From DATBGO01 sp963840095 (GTDB lineage Bacteria; Actinomycetota; Actinomycetes; Streptosporangiales; Streptosporangiaceae): a stretch of 64,000 bases of DNA. This document shows, in pieces, positions 15,297-23,374 of the stretch. The number at the start of each line of letters is the position of its first letter. Position 1 is the stretch's first letter. The stretch lies in assembly GCA_963840095.1 (NCBI GenBank), contig CAWIXN010000006.1:1-64000 (forward strand). Direction: 5' to 3'. A program made the translations under genes and the position numbers. Under the pieces are notes generated by a model, which worked only from the letters and a program-made list of their open reading frames with translations, ran no database searches and was not told the origin of the DNA.

Positions 15297-15390
15297 TCCG
15301 CCGATTATTTCCGGGCAGCACGACCAGCGCACCAGGATTATCCGCAATGCGGCAGGCATAGGCAATAGCCTGCAGATCCCCAGCCGCGCA

Positions 15391-15483
15391 GACCTCAGCC
15401 GCCGATCCCGGTGCGCCGATCTCAGCTCGCCAATCCCGGTACGCTGATCTCAGCTCGCCGATCCCGGTGCGCTGATCTCAGCT
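15391..15483. repeat. 29-bp tandem repeat, three units
   Basis: Three near-identical units of the type gatctcagctcgccgatccc plus ggtgcgct, directly downstream of the MBL gene stop (15478) and upstream of the HAD gene. The last unit overlaps the MBL stop region. One of several short tandem arrays in the window. Confidence 0.85.
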
Positions 15484-16245
15484 CCGGATGTGCCGCAGTT
15501 GCCGCTCATGCTCGACCCGGAGCCAGTCGAGGGCGAGCCTGGAATCGGCTGGATCCCTGCCTCGCTCCAGAGCATCCAGATAGGCGGTGTCGGCGGCCAC
15601 CCGGGCGCGAAAGGCGGCCGCGTTCCCAGCGCTGCCGTGGCCAGGGACGACCCACCGCACCCCGGCGAGACCGGCCAGCAGATCGAGCCCGGCGCGGTAG
15701 TCGGCCAGCGGATCGACGGCTTCCAGGTCAAGCAGCGGGACTTCGATGTCGGAGCACATGTCGCCGGCCACCAGCACGCCGGAGTCGGGCAGGAAGATGG
15801 CCGCGTGCCCGGGCGCGTGCCCGTTGTGCGCCACCACGCGGGCCAGCGGTCCGTCCCACGCGATCTCGTCCTGGCCGGGCCGCAGCGCCCGCAGCCGGCC
15901 GAACACCTCGAGATCATGCCCGGGCGCCTCAGCCTCGACCGCGCTGATCATGGCTGCCCGGTCGCGCCCGGCCGCCTGCGCTGCCGCCGCTGTCGCGTAC
16001 CTGGGCGCCGTCCCGAGTTCCTGGCCCCACAGCACGTGGTCCCAGTGGGCGTGCGTGGCGAAGCCCGCCTGCGGCCGCAGCCCGCGGGCAGCGAGGTCCG
16101 CTGCCAGCAGGCGAACCTCGTCCGGCGTGACTGCCGGGTCGATGAGCAGGCAGCCGCCGTGGCCGGTCACGGCGATCGAGTTGGTCACGTACAGATCACC
16201 GGTGGCCACCAGGATCCCCGGGGCGATCTCGTGGAGACGACGCAC
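15478..16245 (-). CDS. Metallo-beta-lactamase fold hydrolase
   Basis: 255 residues from ATG 16245. The zinc-binding motif HxHxDH is THAHWDH (His65, His67, Asp69, His70). Further ligands are expected in NGHAPGHAAIFL (His), LVAGDMCSD (bridging Asp) and VVPGHGSAG. Length and motif order fit the small single-domain MBL hydrolases (glyoxalase II-like, lactonase-like or quinone-type). The particular substrate cannot be inferred; no gene cluster partner is present. A perfect 15-bp hairpin lies just upstream of the start (16277-16311), separating it from the gene behind. Confidence 0.85.
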   Translation of the reverse strand: MRRLHEIAPGILVATGDLYVTNSIAVTGHGGCLLIDPAVTPDEVRLLAADLAARGLRPQAGFATHAHWDHVLWGQELGTAPRYATAAAAQAAGRDRAAMISAVEAEAPGHDLEVFGRLRALRPGQDEIAWDGPLARVVAHNGHAPGHAAIFLPDSGVLVAGDMCSDIEVPLLDLEAVDPLADYRAGLDLLAGLAGVRWVVPGHGSAGNAAAFRARVAADTAYLDALERGRDPADSRLALDWLRVEHERQLRHIRS

Positions 16246-16276
16246 GAGTCCTGCCTACCACGTGCCCGCGGACGGC

Positions 16277-16311
16277 AGATGCCCCTCCGCCGCTACGGCG
16301 GAGGGGCATCT
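16277..16311. terminator. Strong hairpin, likely terminator
   Basis: A perfect 15-bp stem agatgcccctccgcc / ggcggaggggcatct with a gctac loop, followed by tggttgat on the plus strand and by tgccgtccg on the minus strand. There is no long T run, as usual in high-GC actinobacteria. It lies between two minus-strand genes. Confidence 0.6.
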
Positions 16312-16377
16312 GGTTGATCTGGCCTGACCGCTTGGCCACCTGTCTGGCAGGTGCGCCCGTCGCGGCCCGGCTTCGCT

Positions 16378-16428
16378 GAGGTGCCGGACCGGGTGGCCTT
16401 GCGCTGCCCGGCCCGGTCCTGGCACCTC
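16378..16428 (-). terminator. Hairpin after secreted-protein gene
   Basis: gaggtgccggaccggg (16378-16393) pairs with cccggtcctggcacctc (16412-16428) with one bulge. It starts 16 bases past the stop of the gene ending at 16444, the expected place for its terminator. Confidence 0.5.
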
Positions 16429-16443
16429 AGGGTGATGCGGGAA

Positions 16444-17136
16444 CTAGATGGCCGGCCCGATCATGCCCGGGTACGCCCACCAGTTCTGGCTGTTCGCAAC
16501 CGACCCATCCGCGAACGAGTGGATGCGGTAGGTGAACAGCTGCTCCGTCGGCGGCGTGCCGGCGGTCAGCACCTGCGGCTGGCTGAAGTTGGTAGTCGAG
16601 CCAGCAATCACCGGGACGAACCCAACGTAAGGAGCGTCCTGGAAATCGAGCACCCAGACCGTGTCAGCGTTGTTGCCGCACACCTGCAGGTTGACCTTGC
16701 GGCCGTTGGCCGCCGGTGAGCTGGTCCCCTGGCACATGCCGGTGTTGACGCCGTACGGCGACCACTGCAGCTCGTAGGCCGGCTCGTCGCCGTAGTGGAG
16801 CGCAAGGCGCCCGCTGACCAGGCCGTAGCTGTAGAAGTAGTCCACCGAGCCCTGCAGGTAGATCGTCCAGTCCTGGCCAGGCGCGTTGTTGTTGGCGTAC
16901 TGCAGCTTCAGCGGGTTGCCGACGCCGTTGATCGCGTTCTTGTTCTGCAGCACCCAGCCCGGACCGTACTTAGCGGTGTACGGGTTGATGCAGTGAAAGC
17001 CGCACGGCGGGGTAGCGTCCGGCTTCGCAGCGCTGGTGGACGCGCTTGCCGCGCCAGCCGCGGTAAGGCCGAGCGTCGTGGTGACGGCAACACCAGCCGC
17101 CAGCGCGTAGCACGCCCTGGTGAAGCGATTGCGCAT
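16444..17136 (-). CDS. Secreted protein A of a paralogous pair
   Basis: 230 residues from ATG 17136 (MRNRFTRACYALAAGVAVTT), chosen because it begins the signal peptide; a frame upstream to 17175 adds non-signal residues. Signal cleavage is likely after SAS near residue 33. The mature domain of about 190 residues is beta-rich and aromatic-rich: PCGFHCINPYTAKYGPGWVL, NAPGQDWTIYLQGSVDYF, LALHYGDEPAYELQWSPYG, MCQGTSSPAANGRKVNLQVC, TVWVLDFQDAP, NFSQPQVLTAG and FADGSVANSQNWW. Four Cys could pair. It aligns along its whole length with the protein at 17439-18455. No enzyme motif is visible. A beta-trefoil or lectin-like fold is possible but unproven. Confidence 0.75.
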   Translation of the reverse strand: MRNRFTRACYALAAGVAVTTTLGLTAAGAASASTSAAKPDATPPCGFHCINPYTAKYGPGWVLQNKNAINGVGNPLKLQYANNNAPGQDWTIYLQGSVDYFYSYGLVSGRLALHYGDEPAYELQWSPYGVNTGMCQGTSSPAANGRKVNLQVCGNNADTVWVLDFQDAPYVGFVPVIAGSTTNFSQPQVLTAGTPPTEQLFTYRIHSFADGSVANSQNWWAYPGMIGPAI

Positions 17137-17438
17137 GGTGAATCCCTTCCTTCGGATTGCCGGGCCGACTGCCAACTCCGGTGGCTTGGGCGGTCAAGCA
17201 CTGGCCGGTCGCGGCTGATCGAATAGTGCTGGCATTGGTTGCGTTCAGTAATCCCGCCCTGCCAGTCAGTGATTAGTACGTTACCACGAGTAGTCGTGCC
17301 ACGACAGCAAGCTACAAGCTCGATCCGGCGCCGGCTGTGGCCCTGCTCGCGGCGGGCATTCGGACGCTGCCGAGAGTGCCCGGTCCAGCCGGGCCGAGCG
17401 GCGTGCACCCTCCCCGCCGGGCCGCGCAAGGCCGGTCG

Positions 17439-18455
17439 CTAGGGCAGCACACCGGTGGTGTTGTCCCACATCTGATCGTCGTAGACAGTGCCGTCCGCGA
17501 ACTTCTGCAGCCGGTAGGTGATCAGCTGGGGCCGCGGCCAGCGAGTCGGCCAGCCGGGCTCGGTCAGCACCTGCGGGTCACTGAAATTGCGATCCGACCC
17601 GTTGATCAGCGGAGCATAATTGCCCGCCTGATCAGCAGTGTCCAGGACCCAGATCGTCCTGCCGCTCTGCCCGCACCACTGCAGCGTCACGCTCTCGCCG
17701 CTGGCCGCGTCGCTGGCGAGCCCAGCGCACAGTCCCGTCGGGGTGCCGTACGGAGCGAACTCGGCCTCGAACGCATCGTCCGCACCGTAGTGCAGGGCGA
17801 GCACCCGGCCGACGATACCGAACGCAGCCAGCTGGTCGACCGTTCCCGCAGGCCAGATGGCCCAGTCCTCGGCCGGGTCGCTATTGCTCGCGTAATGCAG
17901 GGTCACCCTGGTACCGGTGGCCTGCCGCCCGCGGAAATCGTTCAGCACGAATGCCTGGCCGTATTCCGCGGTGAAATAGTTGGCGCAGAACGCTCCGCAG
18001 GGCACGCTCGCATTCGGCCGGGCGGCAGGGCGGACCGGCCGCGTCGCCCGCGACCCACCGGTCGCCCCGCCCGTGGGCCGGACGGACCGAACCGGCCGCG
18101 TCGCCCGCGACGAACCGGTCGCCGCGCTTGCAGGCCCGACGGACCGAACCGGCCGCGTCGCCCTCGACCAACCGGTCGCCGCGCCCGTGGGCCCGACGGA
18201 CCGAACCGGCCGCGTCGCCCTCGACGAACCGGTCGCCGCGCCCGCCGGAGCGAGGCTCAGCGCGATAGCGCAAGCGACGACGCTAGCCAGCACGCCAGCC
18301 GCCCGCGCAGTCGGGGCCGCCCGCGCAGTCGGGGCCGCCCGCGCCGTCAGCGCCGCGCGCGCCGCCGCCCGCGCCGTCCGGGCCGCGCGCGCCGCCGTAC
18401 AAGCCGTCGCGGTCGCACTGGATAAGTGAGGTAAGCGAAGTAGGCGATTCTTCAT
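17439..18455 (-). CDS. Secreted protein B, repeat-linker paralogue of A
   Basis: 338 residues from ATG 18455 (MKNRLLRLPHLSSATATACT). The front is odd: an Ala/Arg-rich leader with repeats of the type ARAAPTARAA precedes the hydrophobic signal core GVLASVVACAIALSLAPAGA. Next comes a linker of about four 19-residue repeats (SRATRPVRSVGPTG), Arg/Pro-rich, then the same beta-rich domain as protein A: VPCGAFCANYFTAEYGQAFV, PAEDWAIWPAGTVDQLAAFG, LALHYGADDAFEAEFAPYG, LCAGLASDAASGESVTLQWC, TIWVLDTADQ, NFSDPQVLTEPGW and FADGTVYDDQMW. A long basic linker suggests attachment to or passage through the cell envelope. The function is unknown. It is arranged in tandem with A, 300 bases apart. Confidence 0.72.
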   Translation of the reverse strand: MKNRLLRLPHLSSATATACTAARAARTARAAARAALTARAAPTARAAPTARAAGVLASVVACAIALSLAPAGAATGSSRATRPVRSVGPTGAATGWSRATRPVRSVGPASAATGSSRATRPVRSVRPTGGATGGSRATRPVRPAARPNASVPCGAFCANYFTAEYGQAFVLNDFRGRQATGTRVTLHYASNSDPAEDWAIWPAGTVDQLAAFGIVGRVLALHYGADDAFEAEFAPYGTPTGLCAGLASDAASGESVTLQWCGQSGRTIWVLDTADQAGNYAPLINGSDRNFSDPQVLTEPGWPTRWPRPQLITYRLQKFADGTVYDDQMWDNTTGVLP

Positions 18456-18512
18456 TGAGTATTCCTCCGGCCTGCCCGGCAAATCGGTAACTTCCTGGCG
18501 ATGAGTAGCCAT

Positions 18513-18648
18513 TTCTTACTTAGCGCTACGACCCTTCAGCAGCAAGACGCACGGCATTCACCGATGGTTGTCACCAGACTACGCAACGCAGCGAAATAGC
18601 CTGCACAATAACCAGCACGCACATGATCGTGGCGGCTTTTCCGCTATA
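18513..18648. promoter_or_regulatory. Upstream region of secreted protein B, with hairpin arm
   Basis: Contains the probable promoter of the gene starting at 18455 and, at 18622-18645 (tgatcgtggcggcttttccgct), one arm of an inverted repeat whose other arm lies beyond the insertion sequence at 20511-20536. No clear promoter hexamers were seen. Confidence 0.35.
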
Positions 18649-20507
18649 TGAGGCTGTCGCATAACTCTGGACTCTGTCGCTGCTGGGGGTGTCCTTTGGC
18701 TCGTAGCCGGGGCGATGGGATTGCGCCTGGGTGTTCTGGCCGGGCGGGCGCCGGGGGGTCGCCGGGCGGCCGGTCCGGCCGCCGGGCCTGGGTCAGGCGG
18801 CCGGGGCCGGGCAGGCGGCTGCGGCGCGGCGGCGCCGGGCGCCGATGGCCTTGAGCAGGTTGTGGCTGGCGGCCCACAGGTGCAGCTCGAGATCCGCTTT
18901 CTCGTCGCGGTAGTTGAGGCGGGTGCCGAGGCGGGCGAAAAGCTGGGCGAAGACCGGCTCGATGATCGCGGCGCGCTGCCGGTAGATGGCCTTGCCGGCG
19001 GGGGTGTCCAGCCTGGCGGCCATCTGCTGCCAGGAGTCCTTCATGGTCTTGGGTTTCTTGCCGTCGGCCAGCCGCCCGGTCTGGCGGGCTTCTTTGGTGA
19101 CCGCGACGTACAGCTCACCCTCGCAGCCGGTGGTGAAGCTGGCGTCGCTGGCGTACCCGGCGTCAAACAGGATCTTGCTCATCGGCTCGCTGATGCCCGC
19201 GGCGTTCAAGGTGGCGCGGCCCTTCCCCAGCAGCGGGTGCAAGGCGGCCATGTCCACCGGGCTGGGGTGGGCGCCGATGGCGTAGATGACCTGGCAGCGG
19301 CCGGCCAGGGCCTGGATGTTGTGCAGCTGGCCGAACCCGCCGTTCTTGGCCTGCATCATCTTGCTGGACGGGTCGGTGGTGCTGATCTTCGGCGGCTTGC
19401 CCGGCCCGGCGGGGGCAGTGATCGCTGCGGCCAGCGCGGCGGCGGCGCGCCCGGCGGCCTGGCGTGCCCTGCGGACGTGCGAGTGCTGGTCAGCGCCGGC
19501 CGGGACGCGCCCGTCGGGCCGCCGGCCCGACCCGGCCCGGGCTGCGGCGCGGCGCTGGTAGCGGGCGACCTTCGCGTCCGCGTCCGCGGCCATGGCCTCG
19601 GCGGCTGCCTGGCAGCGCGCTGCCCGCTGCTCCAGCCGGGCGATTCTCGCCGCCCGCTCCGCCTCGGCGTCGTGCCGCCGCTGCTCCTGCTCGGCGGCCA
19701 GCCGGGCCCGCGCCTGCCGCCGCCGGGCCAGCGTGCCCGCGGCGCGGGCCGCCGCCCGGCCCGCGCCCAGGCCGGCGCCGCCCCCGGGCCGGTCATCCTG
19801 GCCGCTCCCGGGCTGGGCTCCGCAGGCGGCGTCCTCGGCCCGGGCCTGTTCCATCCAGGCGTCCACCTCGGCGGCGGCCAGCTTCTCCAGCTCCCCGATG
19901 TCCAGGTCCAGCTTCTCCAGCGTGACGTTCGCCGCCGCCGACGCGTTCGCCTTGACCTTGGTCCCGTCCCCGGCCACCACGTCCACGCTGACCAGGCCCT
20001 CCTTCGCGCACGCCACCACCGACGCCACCAGCAGCCCCTTCACCGGCTGCTCATGCCGGGTGATGAACCGGTGGATGGTGGAGTGATCAGGGTGCAGGTT
20101 CGCGCAGATCACCCGGGCGCCCACGTCGTCATAGGTGGCCATCTCGACCGCCCGCGACGACCGGATCCCCTTGCAGAAGCAGTAGCCGATCAAGGTCACC
20201 ATCATCGCCGGGTGATACGCCGGACGGCCCTGCCCGTCGGCCCGGTACCAGGACACGAACGGCCCCAGGTCCATCTCCTTGCCCAGCGCGATCAGCTCCC
20301 AGGCCAGGTGCCGGGCCGGGAGCCAGTCCCGGGCGTCCGGGGGTAGCAGGTAAGCCTGGGCGGGGTCGTCGCCGCGGATGAAATTCTGAGACACGACTAA
20401 TCATCTCATACCCGGATAGAACGGGTGAGAACCGACACGCCGCAGCCGCGACACGCGCGCAACACTAACCTTGACAAGACAAGATCACGAGTTACGCGAC
20501 AGCCTCA
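18649..20507 (-). mobile_element. IS1182-type insertion sequence
   Basis: About 1.86 kb with terminal inverted repeats. The left end TGAGGCTGTCGCATAACTC (18649-18667) is matched by the complement of gagttacgcgacagcctca ending at 20507, with one mismatch. Flanks are ...ccgcTATA and TATGcgcgg, suggesting a 3-4 base target duplication TAT(A/G). The flanking DNA forms a long inverted repeat, so the element sits in the loop of a hairpin. The single intact transposase gene reads leftward. Confidence 0.85.
18793..20394 (-). CDS. IS1182-family DDE transposase
   Basis: 533 residues, ATG 20394. The N-terminal DUF772-like part reads PARHLAWELIALGKEMDLGP, then PAYHPAMMVTLIGYCFCKGI, RSSRAVEMATYDDVGARVI and DHSTIHRFITRHE. 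The first catalytic Asp is in VSVDVVAGDGTKVKANAS. Residues about 170-330 are an Ala/Arg-rich, strongly helical insert (LARRRQARARLAAEQEQRRH) expected to be a coiled coil. After it come ISTTDPSSKMMQAKNGGFGQ, HNIQALAG, second Asp in ILFDAGYAS, and the Glu region IIEPVFAQLFARLGTRLNYR. All catalytic blocks are present and the frame is intact, so the element may still be mobile. The length agrees with IS1182 transposases. Confidence 0.9.
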   Translation of the reverse strand: MSQNFIRGDDPAQAYLLPPDARDWLPARHLAWELIALGKEMDLGPFVSWYRADGQGRPAYHPAMMVTLIGYCFCKGIRSSRAVEMATYDDVGARVICANLHPDHSTIHRFITRHEQPVKGLLVASVVACAKEGLVSVDVVAGDGTKVKANASAAANVTLEKLDLDIGELEKLAAAEVDAWMEQARAEDAACGAQPGSGQDDRPGGGAGLGAGRAAARAAGTLARRRQARARLAAEQEQRRHDAEAERAARIARLEQRAARCQAAAEAMAADADAKVARYQRRAAARAGSGRRPDGRVPAGADQHSHVRRARQAAGRAAAALAAAITAPAGPGKPPKISTTDPSSKMMQAKNGGFGQLHNIQALAGRCQVIYAIGAHPSPVDMAALHPLLGKGRATLNAAGISEPMSKILFDAGYASDASFTTGCEGELYVAVTKEARQTGRLADGKKPKTMKDSWQQMAARLDTPAGKAIYRQRAAIIEPVFAQLFARLGTRLNYRDEKADLELHLWAASHNLLKAIGARRRRAAAACPAPAA

Positions 20508-20510
20508 TAT

Positions 20511-20536
20511 GCGCGGAAAAGCCGTCACGATGAGCG
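20511..20536 (-). terminator. Terminator hairpin split by the insertion sequence
   Basis: gcggaaaagccgtcacgatgag (about 20513-20534) is the complement, with one or two mismatches, of atgatcgtggcggcttttccgc at 18623-18644. Without the inserted 1.86 kb the two arms would form a roughly 20-bp hairpin rich in AAAAGCC/GGCTTTT, starting about 17 bases beyond the stop of the flotillin gene (20553). It is a likely rho-independent-like terminator. Confidence 0.6.
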
Positions 20537-20552
20537 GGAACTCGCCCTGAGC

Positions 20553-21695
20553 TCAGGCCCCATCTGGGCGGTCGGCCGTGACGGGCTCGGCGCCTGCGGA
20601 GAGAACCCGGTCCGTCGATCCGGACAGGCTCTTCTTCACCGAATCCAGGATCGTCAGACCCTGGCCCACCAGGCCTGCGGCAATCTCGCTGAGACCTTCC
20701 GTGCCGTTCAGCACGCTGATGTTGGCGCCGGCCAGGCCGGCGGCGGCCTCCCTGACGATCTGCGGCAGCTGATCAATCAGCATCCGGTCCAGTGCGATGC
20801 GGTTGTGCGAGGCAGCCGCCTCGGCCTGCAGCCGGACGCGCTCGGCGTCAGCCTTGGCCAGGATGCGCACCTTGTCCGCCTCGGCCTCGGCCGGCTTGAT
20901 CACCTCGGCGACCAGTTGCCGCTGGCGCAGGTCGGCCTGCCGCTGCGCGAGGTCGGACTGGGCGGCGATGACGTTCATCTGCGCCTGGGCCTGCGCCAGC
21001 GGGCCCGCCTGCGCAGCCTCAGCCTGCGCCTTGTCGACTTCCGCCTTGTACTGCGCCTGGACCACCGAGGTCTGCCGCGCGTACTCCGCCTGGGCTCGCT
21101 GCGACATCTGCTGCGCCTCGGCTGCCGCCTGGTTGGCCTGCGCCTGCGCGATCTGGGCCTGCCGCTGGATCGCCGCGTTATGCGGCGCGGCCATGGCATC
21201 GATGTATCCGGTGTTCATGTCGTCGATCGACTGGATCTGCAGCGAATCGACGGTGAGGCCGATCTTGACCATCTCCGCCTTGGATCCGTCGAGCACCTCG
21301 CTCGCCAGCTTCTGTCGTTCGGTGACGATTTCCTCGACGGTCATCGAGCCGATGATCGAGCGCAGGTGCCCGGCGAAGATCCGGCCGGTCAGCGTGGACA
21401 TCTGATCCTGGTCGGACAGGAACCGCTGTCCGGCGTTGACGATGCTCTCCTCGTCGTTGCCCACCTTGAACGCGATCACCGAGCGGACGTTGAGCGAGAT
21501 GCCCTGCTTGGTGACACATGTCTCAGCCACCTCAGCCTCGTACATGGACAGGTTGAGGAAACTGGCCTTGCGCACGAACGGGAGCACGAAGGCGCCGTGA
21601 CCGGTCACGACCCTAAAGGGCGCGCCGCTGCGCCCGTACCTGCCGCCCGCGATCAGCATCGCCTCGTCAGGCGCTGGAACACGATAGCCGAGCAT
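20553..21695 (-). CDS. Flotillin-like SPFH/band 7 protein
   Basis: 380 residues from ATG 21695. The SPFH domain spans about residues 5-180 (AMLIAGGRYGRSGAPFRVVT, ISLNVRSVIAFKVG, GRIFAGHLRSIIGSMTVEEI, LTVDSLQIQSIDD). A long Ala/Gln-rich coiled coil follows from 190 to 310 (QAQIAQAQANQAAAEAQQ and DKVRILAKADAERVRLQAEA), then the flotillin-type tail LIDQLPQIVREAAAGLAGAN. No N-terminal hydrophobic hairpin is visible, so membrane contact would be through the SPFH edge or a partner. Flotillins organise membrane microdomains and often pair with NfeD-like OB-fold proteins; such a small gene lies 47 bases upstream in the same direction. Hopanoids, made by the cluster further right, order the same kind of membranes. 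Confidence 0.88.
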   Translation of the reverse strand: MLGYRVPAPDEAMLIAGGRYGRSGAPFRVVTGHGAFVLPFVRKASFLNLSMYEAEVAETCVTKQGISLNVRSVIAFKVGNDEESIVNAGQRFLSDQDQMSTLTGRIFAGHLRSIIGSMTVEEIVTERQKLASEVLDGSKAEMVKIGLTVDSLQIQSIDDMNTGYIDAMAAPHNAAIQRQAQIAQAQANQAAAEAQQMSQRAQAEYARQTSVVQAQYKAEVDKAQAEAAQAGPLAQAQAQMNVIAAQSDLAQRQADLRQRQLVAEVIKPAEAEADKVRILAKADAERVRLQAEAAASHNRIALDRMLIDQLPQIVREAAAGLAGANISVLNGTEGLSEIAAGLVGQGLTILDSVKKSLSGSTDRVLSAGAEPVTADRPDGA

Positions 21696-21742
21696 CGTTC
21701 ATCTCCAAATTAGGGGTTAGCCCGGGGACGCCCCCCGGGAGG

Positions 21743-21991
21743 TCATTGCCCTCTCCAGTCGATGGGAAAGGGGTCAAGGGGATCGGTCCATTCGCTCACG
21801 TCGACGGTCCTGGTTCCCCGGGTCTCGATGACCAGCACGGTCGCGCCCCTCGGTATCGGATTCGGCGACCAGGCGATGTAGCACTCGGAGCCACCCCTGA
21901 TCTTGACGAGGACCTCGCCGGGGCCGTTCTTTCCCCGCGTGGCCACGGTGAGGACGCCGATGCTGCCTATGAGCGAGGTGTCCTGAGTCAC
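21743..21991 (-). CDS. NfeD-like OB-fold protein, soluble short form
   Basis: 82 residues, GTG start at 21991. The sequence SLIGSIGVLTVATRGKNGPG, EVLVKIRGGSECYIAWSPN, IPRGATVLVIETRGTRTVDV has the beta-strand spacing of the NfeD C-terminal OB domain (G.vG.a.t.l.p.G.v...G....a.....i..G..V.V....G..l.V). No membrane segment is present, so this is only the soluble domain. Position directly upstream of the flotillin-like gene supports the assignment, since SPFH and NfeD proteins are classic operon partners. It presumably binds the flotillin assembly. Confidence 0.7.
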   Translation of the reverse strand: MTQDTSLIGSIGVLTVATRGKNGPGEVLVKIRGGSECYIAWSPNPIPRGATVLVIETRGTRTVDVSEWTDPLDPFPIDWRGQ

Positions 21992-22398
21992 CGGCAGCCG
22001 TCCCTCGAAACCGCCTGAGCTGGAAAGTTCACCCTATCCCGGTCCGACATTTGGGGCGACCGGCGAGCTTTATGGCGGCGTCCGCGGACCAGCCCGCCGG
22101 CTGGCGCGGGCCAGCGAGACTGTCTCGGCTGGTCACGAACTTCTTGCCGGGCGACAGGAATAGCCGGGCGGCCTGCTGAGTTCTTCATCTGTGCCAGTGT
22201 GTTGTGTCCCCCGGGCCGCAACTACTGCCTTCGCGGAATACCGTCCGGCTGGAGCCGCGTTGTGCCACTCGCCGAGAGGCGACCGCACACTGGCGCCTGG
22301 CACGCCCTCGCGAGCATCGCTCCGGGGGCGTCGTCATGCGTAGGGTCGAGGAGCACCCCCGATGAACTGCGTCACAGATGGACAGGAAGGCTGCCACA
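21992..22398. promoter_or_regulatory. Divergent intergenic region
   Basis: About 400 bases between the NfeD-like gene (leftward) and the siderophore-interacting gene (rightward). It should hold both promoters. No clear hexamer pair, operator or riboswitch was recognised. A ribosome site AGGAAGG lies at 22382-22388. Confidence 0.4.
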
Positions 22399-23193
22399 AT
22401 GGCCGAAGCACTGCCGCAAGCGGTCCGGGCTGGCCTGGATGACCCGTTCGCCCAGCTCGCTGGGCCGCTGTCGGGAACCCGCCGGCTGGATCTCGAGGTC
22501 GTCAGCGCCACCGAGCTGACCCCGCACATGCGCCGGCTGCAGCTCACTGCGCCGCAGTTCGACGGGTTCGGATACCAGCCGGGCCAGGATGTGATGCTGC
22601 TGGTCGCCGCGGACGGAAACCGCCCGGTCCGGCGGCGCTACACCATAAGGGCCCTGGACGCGGCCAGCCGGCTCCTCACCATCGACATCGTCCTGCATGG
22701 TGATGGCCCAGGCGAGCGATGGGTGCGCGCGGCCAGCCCGGGCGACAAGGTCGAGGGCATCGGGCCGCGCGGGAAGATCACCGCGTCGCCGTCTGCCGAC
22801 TGGCACCTGTTCATCGGCGACGAGTCAGCGCTCCCGGCGATCTTCGCTATGACCGAGTCGCTGCCTGGCGACTCCGTTGCGACGCTCATCATTGAGGTCC
22901 CTGAGCCAGACGACGAGCAGGAACTGCTGGCGGCGGCCAGGACCCGGCTCAGCTGGCTGCACCGGAAGGGAGTACCCGCTGGCCAGCCGACGCTCCTAGT
23001 CCCCGAGGCGGCCGACGTCGAGCTGCATCCCGGCGCCGGTCATGCCTACCTGCTCGGCGAGGCCACCGTGGTGTCCCGGCTGCGTGATGTGCTGGCCGAT
23101 CGCGGGCTCCGGCCGGATCAGGTGTCGCCGAAAGCGTACTGGGGCCGCGGCCGCGCCAACGCGGGCCACGGCGAGCCGGCCAAGGACGCCTAG
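22399..23193 (+). CDS. Siderophore-interacting FAD/NAD(P)H protein
   Basis: 264 residues from ATG 22399 (MAEALPQAVRAGLDDPFAQL), chosen over ATG 22378 because AGGAAGG lies about 10 bases before it. It is an FAD-binding ferredoxin-reductase-like fold: LDLEVVSATELTPHMRRLQL, the flavin motif RRRYTIRALD, LHGDGPGERWVRAASPGDKV and GPRGKI. The NAD(P)-binding SIP domain has DWHLFIGDESALPAIFAMTE, ATLIIEVPEPDDEQEL, HAYLLGEATVVSRLRDVLAD and the family signature KAYWGRGRANAGH at the end. Such proteins reduce ferric siderophores in the cytoplasm to free iron. No siderophore uptake genes lie next to it; an iron-dependent repressor site was not recognised. Confidence 0.88.
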   Translation: MAEALPQAVRAGLDDPFAQLAGPLSGTRRLDLEVVSATELTPHMRRLQLTAPQFDGFGYQPGQDVMLLVAADGNRPVRRRYTIRALDAASRLLTIDIVLHGDGPGERWVRAASPGDKVEGIGPRGKITASPSADWHLFIGDESALPAIFAMTESLPGDSVATLIIEVPEPDDEQELLAAARTRLSWLHRKGVPAGQPTLLVPEAADVELHPGAGHAYLLGEATVVSRLRDVLADRGLRPDQVSPKAYWGRGRANAGHGEPAKDA

Positions 23194-23264
23194 ATCAGCG
23201 CCCCGCCTGGCCGGCTACCGGGGTGACCGCCCGGGCGCTGGCCACTCGTACCTTGCAGCCGCGG

Positions 23265-23337
23265 ACGCGCCGCTCATGAGCACGCGCCGCTCATGATCAC
23301 GCGCCGCTCATGAGCACGCGCCGCTCATGATCACGGT
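23265..23337. repeat. 17-18 bp tandem repeat
   Basis: Four units of gcgccgctcatgagcac / gcgccgctcatgatcac in alternation, between the siderophore-interacting gene and the ribokinase stop. No coding potential. Confidence 0.85.
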
Positions 23338-23374
23338 GGCTAGGGGGTGCTCTGGGCCCACCAATCCACCGTGA

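Noticed and set aside
18715..20346. 543-residue plus-strand open frame
   Set aside because: It is antisense to the IS1182 transposase, which has all catalytic motifs. The plus frame has Gly/Arg/Pro-rich shadow composition and no family-like sequence.
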